From the NCBI GenBank assembly GCA_043746555.1, contig JAYTQU010000124.1, forward strand, positions 1 through 8,432: a DNA stretch of 8,432 nucleotides, read 5' to 3'. The translations under genes were made by a program, and so were the position numbers. How positions within the stretch are numbered: the stretch's first letter is position 1; each line of letters opens with the position of its first letter. The DNA is from CAZQYC01 sp043746555 (lineage in GTDB: Bacteria; Pseudomonadota; Gammaproteobacteria; Steroidobacterales; Steroidobacteraceae). This document shows, piece after piece, positions 1 to 6,131 of the stretch. The notes beneath the pieces are model-generated. The model worked only from the letters and a program-made list of their open reading frames with translations. It made no database searches and was not told the DNA's origin.

Positions 1-53
1 ACGGCCTGAAAAATACTCACGTACTGCCGTGTACGCTGCGCTTTTTCAAGCCG
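1..53. repeat. Imperfect nested inverted repeat with A and T tracts at the left edge
   Basis: Arm CGGCCTGAAAAA (2-13) is complementary to TTTTTCAAGCCG (42-53) at 11 of 12 positions. Inside it, CGTAC (20-24) pairs with GTACG (31-35) around a six-base loop. An A run in one arm and a T run in the other suit a bidirectional terminator for genes outside the window. A REP-like intergenic palindrome is also possible. Both strands are open over most of this stretch: bases 3-92 read 29 codons without a stop before TGA at 90-92, so it could also be the tail of a neighbouring gene. The window edge prevents a decision. Confidence 0.45.
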
Positions 54-145
54 TTGCGCCTTGCCCCGCATCGCTTGATCCCAACCTGACAAAGTAGAAC
101 TAGATAGCCGACGAATTGTTTCGATCTTGGGCGTGTTAGTGTAAG

Positions 146-175
146 TTCTCGCCGGTACTTTAGTTCCGGCGAGAA
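146..175 (+). promoter_or_regulatory. Perfect 10-bp inverted repeat over the acylase ribosome binding site
   Basis: TTCTCGCCGG (146-155) and CCGGCGAGAA (166-175) are exact reverse complements around a 10-base loop; seven of the ten pairs are G-C. The 3' arm contains the only Shine-Dalgarno-like stretch before the acylase gene (GGCGAG, 168-173) and ends on the A of the first ATG. In mRNA the folded form would hide the binding site. In DNA it could be a dimeric operator. No T run follows on either strand, so an intrinsic terminator is unlikely. Confidence 0.6.
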
Positions 176-180
176 TGGCT

Positions 181-2712
181 ATGCGCCTCCTAAAACGTAT
201 TGGGTTTGTCATCGTCGGTCTCGCAGCGATCGTATTGCTTGCAATCTACATTTTCCTGCGCGGCAGTCTGCCGCAGCTCGATGGCAAAGTAGTTGCGTCG
301 AATCTGAGCGGTCCGGTTTCGCTGGAGCGAGATGCGCAAGGCGTCGTCACTATTACCGCAAGCAATCGCGCAGACCTTGCCTACGCGACCGGTTATGCGC
401 ATGGACAAGATCGATTGTTTCAGATGGATTTGCAACGTCGCTTGGCGGCCGGCGAATTATCGGAACTACTAGGGAAAGACTTCGTCGATCTCGACAAGCG
501 CTTTCGCCGTCACGACTTTCGCGATGTCGCGCGCCAAGTGATCGCGCAAGCAACAGCGGAGCAGCAAAAGATTGTCGATGCCTATGTCGCCGGTGTAAAT
601 GCAGCGCGCGAGGCAATGAGTTCGCGACCGTTCGAATATCTACTACTGCAATCTCAGCCGGCGCCGTGGACTGCCGAAGATTGCGTATTGGTGGCGTTCG
701 CCATGTATATCGATTTGAACGATTCGGAAGGCGCGCACGAATTGGAGCGTGCTCAATTGCACTCGGCGCTGCCGCAAGCCGTGTTCGATTTGCTCTATCC
801 GCGCGGTACAAAATGGGACGCGACGCTCGACGATAGCGATCTTTCGAATGCGCACGCGGAAATCCCGGGCGCCGAGGTCATCGACTTGCGGGCGAAAAAA
901 TCGCCATCGAGGGAGCGAACGCCAACGGCGGATGCCGATTATCCGGGGAGTAACAACTTTGCGATCGCAGGTCGGCGCACCGCCAATGGCAGCGCGTTGG
1001 TCGCCAACGACATGCATTTGGGATTGCGACTGCCGCATATTTGGTATCGGGCGCGCTTGGTGATGAAGCCGAGCGATGTGAGCGTCGCGGCACGCACGAG
1101 CCGAGACTTGACCGGCGTGACGTTACCGGGCTTGCCGATACTGGTCGCCGGTAGCAACGGCCACATCGCGTGGGGCTTTACCAATTCGCAGGGCGACTAT
1201 GACGATCTCGTGTTAGTCGCGACCAATGCGGAACATCCGAATCAATATCGCAATGGCGATCGGTATCTAAATTTCGGCGTGCGGCACGAGCAAATCAAAG
1301 TGCGTGATGGCGCAGCTATCGCAGTCGACTATCGCGATACGATTTGGGGGCCGTTGCTCGACGCCACGCTCGACGGAAAATTAGTCGCTGTAGCCTGGAC
1401 CGCACAGCGCGCCGAGGCGACCAATTTTCGACAACTGGATTTAGAAACGGCTACGACAGTTGTGCAGGCGCTCGATATTGCAAACACCGTGGGCATTCCC
1501 GTGCAAAATTTTGTCGCCGCCGACGATCGAGGTCATATCGGTTGGACGCTGATCGGTAAGCTTCCCAAGCGCAGCGGCTACGACGGTCGTTTACCGGAAT
1601 GCTGGGGTTGCGCGGCGGAAGACTCCAAAGGCTTGAAGGGCTGGCCGGGGAGTGTTCTGACCGACAAGGATGTCGGAAATGCCGGTGTCGTAGGACACAT
1701 TCACCGGCCCGACAACACCGGCACGCCCTACATCCCTGTAGGTTGGACCGGATGGGTCGAGCCTAAAGACTATCCGCGCATCCTCGATCCTTACAACGGA
1801 CAGTTGTGGTCGGCGAATTCGCGTACGTTAGGCAGTTCGATTCTTCGCCATGAGGCCGATGTCATGAGCGAAGAAGGTATGGATCGCGGTGCGCGCGCAC
1901 AACAAATTCGCGACGATTTGTCTGCGCTCAAGCAAGCGACGCCGATGGACTTACTCAAAATACAACTCGACGATCGTGCGCTGTTTCTCAAGCGTTGGGC
2001 GGATCTGTTGGTGCGCATGCAAGACGAAGCCTATTTGCGCGGGCATGCTACTCGGCGAGCGGCGCTCAAACTCGTCGCGGAATGGAGCGGTCGCGCAAGT
2101 GTGGACGATGCGGGATATCGAATCGTACGAGCGTTTCGCGCAGCCATGCAGGACGACATCTATCGAAGTTTGATCGCGAAGGCGCAGTCGCGTTATCCCG
2201 ACGCGCAGTTCCAACCGTCTGCGCGCTTCGAAGACACTGCGTGGCGAATCATGACCACTCAGCCGGCAAATTTTCTCGACGCGAGATTCGACCGCTGGGA
2301 TTTGCGTGTGCTCGACTCGCTCGATCGCGCGCTCGCGCAATTGGAAAAGGAATGCGACGTGAGCGATAGAACTTTGGCCAAGTGCACCTGGGGTCGGCGC
2401 AACGAATTGAAGATGGAGCATCCACTGGCCGCGGCGTTGCCGTTAGTGGGTCGCTTGCTCAGTATGCCGCGCGATCAGTTGCCGGGCGATAACGATATGC
2501 CGCGCGTGCAAGCGCCTTCTTTCGGCGCGTCGGAACGCTTCGCGGTGTCACCGGGTCACGAAGCCGAAGGATACTTTCACATGCCCGGAGGGCAGAGCGG
2601 TCATCCGCTATCGCCGTTTTTTTCCGCGGGACACGAAGCGTGGGTGCGCGGCGAGCCGACGCCGTTTCTACCCGGCGTCACAGTGCATCGATTGGAGTTG
2701 TCGCCGCCGTAG
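181..2712 (+). CDS. Penicillin acylase family N-terminal nucleophile hydrolase
   Basis: This is an 843-residue amide hydrolase of the penicillin acylase / N-acyl-homoserine-lactone acylase family. Such enzymes are made as one chain and cleave themselves, exposing a Ser or Cys as nucleophile at the start of the beta subunit. Numbered from the ATG at 181, residues 1-6 are basic and 8-26 are strongly hydrophobic, so the protein is exported or anchored at the inner membrane facing the periplasm. A charged linker (about 225-255) precedes Gly-Ser-Asn-Asn-Phe, where Ser257 (codon 949-951) is the predicted nucleophile. The C-terminus keeps the family GQSG-type motif (803-808). A Cys-X2-Cys pair lies at 474-477. 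Length is typical of the family. The ATG at 175 is in frame, but the SD-like GGCGAG (168-173) is 1 base from it and 7 from the ATG at 181, so 181 is preferred. Substrate cannot be read from sequence: beta-lactams, acyl-homoserine lactones and other acyl amides are all possible. No neighbour helps. Confidence 0.93.
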   Translation: MRLLKRIGFVIVGLAAIVLLAIYIFLRGSLPQLDGKVVASNLSGPVSLERDAQGVVTITASNRADLAYATGYAHGQDRLFQMDLQRRLAAGELSELLGKDFVDLDKRFRRHDFRDVARQVIAQATAEQQKIVDAYVAGVNAAREAMSSRPFEYLLLQSQPAPWTAEDCVLVAFAMYIDLNDSEGAHELERAQLHSALPQAVFDLLYPRGTKWDATLDDSDLSNAHAEIPGAEVIDLRAKKSPSRERTPTADADYPGSNNFAIAGRRTANGSALVANDMHLGLRLPHIWYRARLVMKPSDVSVAARTSRDLTGVTLPGLPILVAGSNGHIAWGFTNSQGDYDDLVLVATNAEHPNQYRNGDRYLNFGVRHEQIKVRDGAAIAVDYRDTIWGPLLDATLDGKLVAVAWTAQRAEATNFRQLDLETATTVVQALDIANTVGIPVQNFVAADDRGHIGWTLIGKLPKRSGYDGRLPECWGCAAEDSKGLKGWPGSVLTDKDVGNAGVVGHIHRPDNTGTPYIPVGWTGWVEPKDYPRILDPYNGQLWSANSRTLGSSILRHEADVMSEEGMDRGARAQQIRDDLSALKQATPMDLLKIQLDDRALFLKRWADLLVRMQDEAYLRGHATRRAALKLVAEWSGRASVDDAGYRIVRAFRAAMQDDIYRSLIAKAQSRYPDAQFQPSARFEDTAWRIMTTQPANFLDARFDRWDLRVLDSLDRALAQLEKECDVSDRTLAKCTWGRRNELKMEHPLAAALPLVGRLLSMPRDQLPGDNDMPRVQAPSFGASERFAVSPGHEAEGYFHMPGGQSGHPLSPFFSAGHEAWVRGEPTPFLPGVTVHRLELSPP

Positions 2713-2758
2713 CGCGGACTGTATGCGCACTATGTATGCGCGCAAAATCCGATCCCAG

Positions 2759-2962
2759 CTATTTCATGTTCTCGATGAGATCGTGCACCTGCGTTGCGGT
2801 GAGATCCAAAACGACCGTGGGATCGTCTTTGCCGTTGGCCTCCGACGCTGCAGGATTTGGTGCCGGGTTATAGTCGTGCAGCCAACGAATATCGACTTCT
2901 AACGTGCGATCAGCGTAATCGATGGGCGGCGGTTCGAACGGTATCTTAGCTTGTGCGGGCAT
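2759..2962 (-). CDS. Small acidic protein of unknown function
   Basis: A 67-residue reading frame on the minus strand that I do not recognise. It is rich in Asp, Glu and Pro. It has no hydrophobic segment, no cysteine and no signal peptide, so it should be a soluble cytoplasmic protein. A proline-rich first third (PFEPPPIDY, residues 8-16) is followed by a likely strand (TLEVDIRWL, 20-28), a Pro/Ala/Asn linker, then VVLDLTATQVHDLIENM (50-66), which looks like strand plus helix. It is supported as a gene by a good Shine-Dalgarno sequence (GGAGAAGG, 3 bases before ATG), by not lying over another gene, and by protein-like composition. It converges with the acylase (46 bases between stops) and is divergent from the MoxR gene. 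A chance reading frame cannot be excluded. Confidence 0.6.
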   Translation of the reverse strand: MPAQAKIPFEPPPIDYADRTLEVDIRWLHDYNPAPNPAASEANGKDDPTVVLDLTATQVHDLIENMK

Positions 2963-2984
2963 CGACCTTCTCCGACATTAGACA

Positions 2985-2994
2985 GTGTGCACAC
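2985..2994. promoter_or_regulatory. Perfect palindrome GTGTGCACAC, possible operator
   Basis: A 10-base perfect palindrome lies 22 bases upstream of the start codon of the small minus-strand gene, in the spacer it shares with the divergent MoxR gene. On the minus strand it directly precedes TCTAAT, a fair -10 hexamer, with no good -35. The placement suits a regulator site, but a palindrome this short can occur by chance. Confidence 0.3.
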
Positions 2995-3040
2995 GTTCGC
3001 AGATTCCCGCGCGCCGGCGATAGACGCGGATCACACACCG

Positions 3041-3085
3041 ACGACATTCAGGGTTGACATGTGCGACGTCGGTAAAATATGTCGT
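3041..3085 (+). promoter_or_regulatory. Possible promoter region for the MoxR-VWA pair
   Basis: A consensus -35 hexamer TTGACA sits at 3054-3059. The best-looking -10, TAAAAT (3073-3078), is only 13 bases away, which is too short for the usual sigma-70 spacing. TATGTC (3078-3083) at 18 bases is spaced acceptably but is a poor match. The whole is bracketed by an inverted repeat, ACGACAT (3041-3047) and ATGTCGT (3079-3085), with the palindrome CGACGTCG (3064-3071) between. A promoter with an overlapping regulator site is plausible but not proven. Confidence 0.35.
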
Positions 3086-3206
3086 AACCGTCGCGGCGTT
3101 GTCTAGTGCTTTCCCTCACATTCAGCGCATCGTCGCACGCCGCAATCGGCTATGCTTACGTCTTTAGCTAATCACATTTTTGGATTTCTACCAGCGGAAT
3201 AATTCG

Positions 3207-4088
3207 ATGAGCGCACCTTCTACTGCCACTCGGACTACAAGATTCACCGGCACCGACCGTTATGTTGCCACCGACGATCTGATGATGGCGGTGAATGCCG
3301 CGGTCACGCTCGGTCGTCCGCTGCTCGTGAAAGGCGAGCCGGGCACGGGCAAGACGCAATTGGCCGAGGAAGTGGCGCGCGCGTTGGATCGTCCTTTATA
3401 TCGCTGGCATATCAAGTCCACGACCAAAGCCCAGCAAGGTCTGTACGAGTACGATGCGGTCTCGCGATTGCGCGATTCGCAATTGGGCGAGGAAAAAGTT
3501 CACGATATCGGCAACTACATCGTCAAAGGACGAATGTGGGAAGCCTTCGACAGCGACGTGCAACCCGTGTTACTCGTCGATGAAATCGACAAAGCGGATA
3601 TCGAATTCCCTAACGATTTACTGCACGAACTCGATCGCATGGAGTTCTACGTTTACGAAACGCGGCAATGGGTGAAGGCCAAGCAACGGCCCATCATCAT
3701 CATCACCAGCAACAACGAGAAGGAATTACCCGACGCATTCTTGCGGCGTTGTTTCTTTCACTACATCCGCTTTCCCGATGTGGCGACCATGGAAAAGATC
3801 GTGGCGGTTCACTATCCGAAATTGAAGAAGGAATTACTGGCTGCGGCAATGACGTCGTTCTTCGAGTTGCGCGAAGTGCCGGGACTGAAGAAAAAGCCAT
3901 CGACCTCGGAACTGCTCGACTGGCTCAAATTGCTATTGGCCGAGGACATCCCGCCCGAAGCGCTACGTAGCGAAGACAACAAAAAGATGATCCCCATTCT
4001 GCACGGCGCGCTGCTCAAGAACGAACAGGATGTGCACCTATTCGAGCAATTGGCGTTCATGCATCGGCGGCAACAGGGTGGAAGGTAG
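3207..4088 (+). CDS. MoxR family AAA+ ATPase
   Basis: A 293-residue cytoplasmic AAA+ ATPase of the MoxR type. These hexameric ATPases work with VWA-domain partners as chaperone-like machines that activate or remodel other proteins. Visible motifs, numbered from the ATG at 3207: Walker A GEPGTGKT (43-50); Walker B VLLVDEID (121-128) with Asp125 and Glu126; sensor-1 ITSNN (166-170); and FLRRC (178-182), with the arginines expected for the arginine finger. The rest is a short C-terminal lid, so there is no extra domain. A TTG at 3180 would add nine residues, but GCGGAA at 3194-3199 is placed for the ATG at 3207 and the conserved part begins later, so 3207 is chosen. The CoxE-like VWA gene follows 95 bases downstream on the same strand, the usual arrangement for this family, and the two almost certainly act together. 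The client protein is unknown. Confidence 0.93.
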   Translation: MSAPSTATRTTRFTGTDRYVATDDLMMAVNAAVTLGRPLLVKGEPGTGKTQLAEEVARALDRPLYRWHIKSTTKAQQGLYEYDAVSRLRDSQLGEEKVHDIGNYIVKGRMWEAFDSDVQPVLLVDEIDKADIEFPNDLLHELDRMEFYVYETRQWVKAKQRPIIIITSNNEKELPDAFLRRCFFHYIRFPDVATMEKIVAVHYPKLKKELLAAAMTSFFELREVPGLKKKPSTSELLDWLKLLLAEDIPPEALRSEDNKKMIPILHGALLKNEQDVHLFEQLAFMHRRQQGGR

Positions 4089-4092
4089 CGCC

Positions 4093-4178
4093 AGAAGGCG
4101 TTAGGGGTTTGGAGTTAGCCAGAATGGCGCCGATTCTTCCTCTGGCTATCGCCTAACGACTAATAGCTAACACCTTCT
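4093..4178. repeat. Nested palindromic element with inverted heptamer triplets
   Basis: This fills nearly all of the spacer between the MoxR and VWA genes. AGAAGGCGTTAG (4093-4104) pairs with CTAACACCTTCT (4167-4178) at 11 of 12 positions. Inside, TAGCCAGA (4116-4123) pairs exactly with TCTGGCTA (4141-4148), and AGAAT (4121-4125) can instead pair with ATTCT (4133-4137) around the palindrome GGCGCC. The left arm reads as three heptamers, GCGTTAG, GGGTTTG, GAGTTAG (4098-4118). The right arm reads as three heptamers of the opposite sense, CTAACGA, CTAATAG, CTAACAC (4153-4173). This looks like a mobile or amplified intergenic palindrome (REP or MITE-like). It could also act as an mRNA structure that sets the ratio of the two proteins. 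Confidence 0.6.
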
Positions 4179-4183
4179 CTACC

Positions 4184-5359
4184 ATGCTCATCAAATTCTT
4201 TTTCGCTCTCCGCCAAGGCGGCGTGCCGGTATCGATTACCGAATTGCTCACGTTGCTTGAAGCGTTGCGTTTGGAAGTCGCCGAGACCAGTGTCGAGGGA
4301 TTTTATTATCTTTCGCGTGCGTGCATGGTCAAGGACGAGAAACACTTCGATAAATTCGATCGGGTGTTCGCCAATTATTTCAAAGGCGTCGAGAAAATGT
4401 TCGACGCGCTACTCGCGAATATTCCCGATGAATGGTTGCGACGCGAGATGACGCGCTTTCTCTCCGATGAAGAGAAAGCCAAGATCGAAGCGCTCGGCGG
4501 TTGGGAAAAATTGATGGAGACGTTGCGCAAACGGCTCGAAGAACAGAAAGAGCGGCATCAAGGCGGCAACAAGTGGGTCGGCACCGGAGGAACGTCGCCG
4601 TTCGGCGCGTATGGCTACAATCCCGAAGGGATTCGTATCGGTCAGAAAGAATCGATCAATCGCCAAGCCGTGAAAGTGTGGGATCAACGCACCTTCCGCA
4701 ATTTGGACGATAACATCGAGCTCGGCACGCGCAATATAAAATTGGCGCTGCGCAAGCTGCGCAAGTTCGCGCGCGAAGGCGTTGCCGATCAATTGGACAT
4801 GGACGACACCATCAGCTCCACGGCGCGCAACGCCGGTTGGCTCGACTTGAAGTTCGTTCCCGAACGCCACAACGCCATCAAGATATTGTTGTTGTTCGAT
4901 ATCGGCGGAACGATGGACCCGTACATCAAAGTATGCGAAGAATTATTTTCCGCCGCGCGCGCCGAATTCAAACACTTGGAGTATTACTACTTTCACAACT
5001 TCGTTTACGAAACCGTATGGAAGGACAATCGTCGTCGGCATGCGCAGCGCAAAACCACATTCGAGTTGCTGCGCACTTATCCGCACGACTACAAACTTAT
5101 CATCGTCGGCGATGCTTCGATGAGTCCGTACGAGATTCTGCAACCCGGCGGTAGCGTTGAACACTGGAACGACGAAGCGGGTGCGGTCTGGTTACAGCGC
5201 ATGAAGCAGACCTGGGAACATTGCATCTGGCTGAATCCCGAACGCGAAGATCGCTGGGATTTTTATCCGTCGGTACAAATTACCCGCGAGTTGATGGAAG
5301 ACAAAATGTTTCCGTTAACGCTGGCGGGATTGGACAAGGCGATTAAAGCGCTGCACTAG
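4184..5359 (+). CDS. CoxE-like von Willebrand factor A domain protein, partner of MoxR ATPase
   Basis: A 391-residue cytoplasmic protein with a C-terminal VWA domain of the CoxE-like kind. In this family it is normally encoded beside a MoxR ATPase and is thought to bind the ATPase or its client through a metal site. The N-terminal two thirds are mainly helical and charged: a predicted long helix at about 100-125, a Gly-rich loop (GGNKWVGTGGTSPFG, 127-141), then basic helices (186-200). The VWA domain starts near 232 (IKILLLFDIGGTMD). The metal-binding signature, usually Asp-X-Ser-X-Ser, reads Asp239-Ile-Gly241-Gly-Thr243, so the first Ser is Gly and the second Thr. A later IIVGDASMSP (306-315) supplies Asp310 at a likely second metal-loop position. 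From memory, relatives commonly carry Gly-Gly-Ser here, so Gly241 is probably a family trait and Thr243 the more unusual residue. The ATG at 4184 is preceded by a pyrimidine-rich leader without a clear Shine-Dalgarno sequence. No signal peptide is visible. Confidence 0.9.
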   Translation: MLIKFFFALRQGGVPVSITELLTLLEALRLEVAETSVEGFYYLSRACMVKDEKHFDKFDRVFANYFKGVEKMFDALLANIPDEWLRREMTRFLSDEEKAKIEALGGWEKLMETLRKRLEEQKERHQGGNKWVGTGGTSPFGAYGYNPEGIRIGQKESINRQAVKVWDQRTFRNLDDNIELGTRNIKLALRKLRKFAREGVADQLDMDDTISSTARNAGWLDLKFVPERHNAIKILLLFDIGGTMDPYIKVCEELFSAARAEFKHLEYYYFHNFVYETVWKDNRRRHAQRKTTFELLRTYPHDYKLIIVGDASMSPYEILQPGGSVEHWNDEAGAVWLQRMKQTWEHCIWLNPEREDRWDFYPSVQITRELMEDKMFPLTLAGLDKAIKALH

Positions 5360-5369
5360 CGTGCAATGC

Positions 5370-5490
5370 CGCGAGATCGTTGGTCGTGAGAGCGTATGTG
5401 GGCAGAGCGCTAATAGCCCGGCGCCAATTGTGTCCGGGTTAATAGTTGCGTCGCCTTATTCTAACCATCTCGCGCTCTCGCGCTCTCGCG
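5370..5490. repeat. Repeat-rich spacer between convergent genes, possible bidirectional terminator
   Basis: Between the VWA gene and the convergent peroxiredoxin gene, CGCGAGAT (5370-5377) pairs exactly with ATCTCGCG (5467-5474). GAGAGCG (5388-5394) pairs with CGCTCTC (5473-5479 or 5481-5487). CCCGG (5417-5421) pairs with CCGGG (5434-5438) around 12 bases, extendable by a G-U pair. The right arm is itself a tandem array of the octamer TCTCGCGC, nearly three copies at 5468-5490. No long T run follows the hairpins, so a classical intrinsic terminator is not clear, though the position suits transcript ends from both sides. Confidence 0.5.
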
Positions 5491-5493
5491 ATT

Positions 5494-6045
5494 TCACCGC
5501 TTTGACATCGCCTTGATGTCCGCAAGCACCGCTTCGGAATGACCCTTCGGATCGACGTCGCGATAAATTTTGGCAATGTGGCCGGTCGGATCGATGAGAA
5601 ACGTTTCGCGTTTCGCGAGTTCAGCGAGTCCCATATATTTTTTCAGAACGCCATAGGCTTTGGTCGTTTCTTTGGTGTGATCGGCCAGCAGCGTGAACGG
5701 CAGGCTGTGCTTGGTTTCGAATTTCTTGTGCGACTCCACGTCGTCGATGCTGATGCCGACGATGACCGCGTTAGCGTCGCGAAAGGCAAATACGTTGTCG
5801 CGAAACTCGCAGGCTTCGGTGGTGCAACCGGGTGTTTGATCCTTGGGATAAAAGTACAGTACTAGCCATTTACCTTTATATTCGTCGAGCGTATGCCACT
5901 GTCCATTTTGATCTTGCAGCTTAAAGCCCGGTGCCGGCGTGCCGATAGCAAGTGACGCAGTCTCGGAATGAGCGGCAACCATCGAAGACAGTCCGATGAC
6001 GAAAGCGAGTGCAAGAGCGAACTTGGCGATGCGGATGCGAAACAT
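5494..6045 (-). CDS. Secreted PrxQ/Bcp-type thiol peroxidase
   Basis: A 183-residue peroxiredoxin of the bacterioferritin comigratory protein (PrxQ) group, which reduces hydrogen peroxide and organic hydroperoxides using a thioredoxin-like reductant. The active site reads PKDQTPGCTTEAC (67-79): peroxidatic Cys74, with Pro67 and Thr71 of the Pro-X3-Thr-X2-Cys signature. Resolving Cys79 lies five residues on, the spacing of the intramolecular-disulfide PrxQ type. Arg146 in KRETFLID is the likely conserved active-site Arg. Residues 1-25 form a signal peptide: basic start, hydrophobic 9-24, likely cleavage after Val-Ala-Ala. The mature enzyme should therefore be periplasmic, whereas the best-known Bcp is cytoplasmic. 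Only the two active-site cysteines are present. The start is supported by GGAG 9 bases upstream (TTTTGGAGCG). The gene is divergent from the patatin gene and convergent with the VWA gene, so it is probably a single-gene unit. Confidence 0.93.
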   Translation of the reverse strand: MFRIRIAKFALALAFVIGLSSMVAAHSETASLAIGTPAPGFKLQDQNGQWHTLDEYKGKWLVLYFYPKDQTPGCTTEACEFRDNVFAFRDANAVIVGISIDDVESHKKFETKHSLPFTLLADHTKETTKAYGVLKKYMGLAELAKRETFLIDPTGHIAKIYRDVDPKGHSEAVLADIKAMSKR

Positions 6046-6131
6046 GGCGGCGCTCCAAAAAACGGGAAGACGACAGCTTAGTCGCCTATGCGATACTTGT
6101 CGCTATCCGATTCGATCGACGACCGCCAGAC

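Noticed and set aside
175..180. First ATG of the acylase gene
   Set aside because: The SD-like GGCGAG is only one base away; spacing fits the ATG at 181. The difference is two residues and not certain.
353..811. 152-codon open frame on the minus strand inside the acylase gene
   Set aside because: Very Arg-rich composition typical of an antisense frame in a GC-leaning gene.
1951..2421. 156-codon open frame on the minus strand inside the acylase gene
   Set aside because: Antisense shadow of a well-conserved gene with an Arg-rich, domain-free product.
2721..2741. Direct repeat GTATGCGC (2721-2728 and 2734-2741) after the acylase gene as a terminator or attachment site
   Set aside because: Two copies of eight bases only, no stem with a T run, and no mobile gene nearby.
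3180..3206. TTG start adding nine residues to the MoxR protein
   Set aside because: The ATG at 3207 has a better placed GCGGAA and the conserved part begins after it; the extra residues look like untranslated leader.
3691..3708. Repeated CAT/ATC triplets resembling a microsatellite
   Set aside because: It is codons for consecutive isoleucines in the conserved sensor-1 strand of the ATPase.
4409..4870. 153-codon open frame on the minus strand inside the VWA gene
   Set aside because: Antisense shadow; no motif or independent ribosome binding site.
5468..5490. Octamer tandem repeat as a CRISPR fragment
   Set aside because: Units are 8 bases with no spacers, and no cas gene is present.
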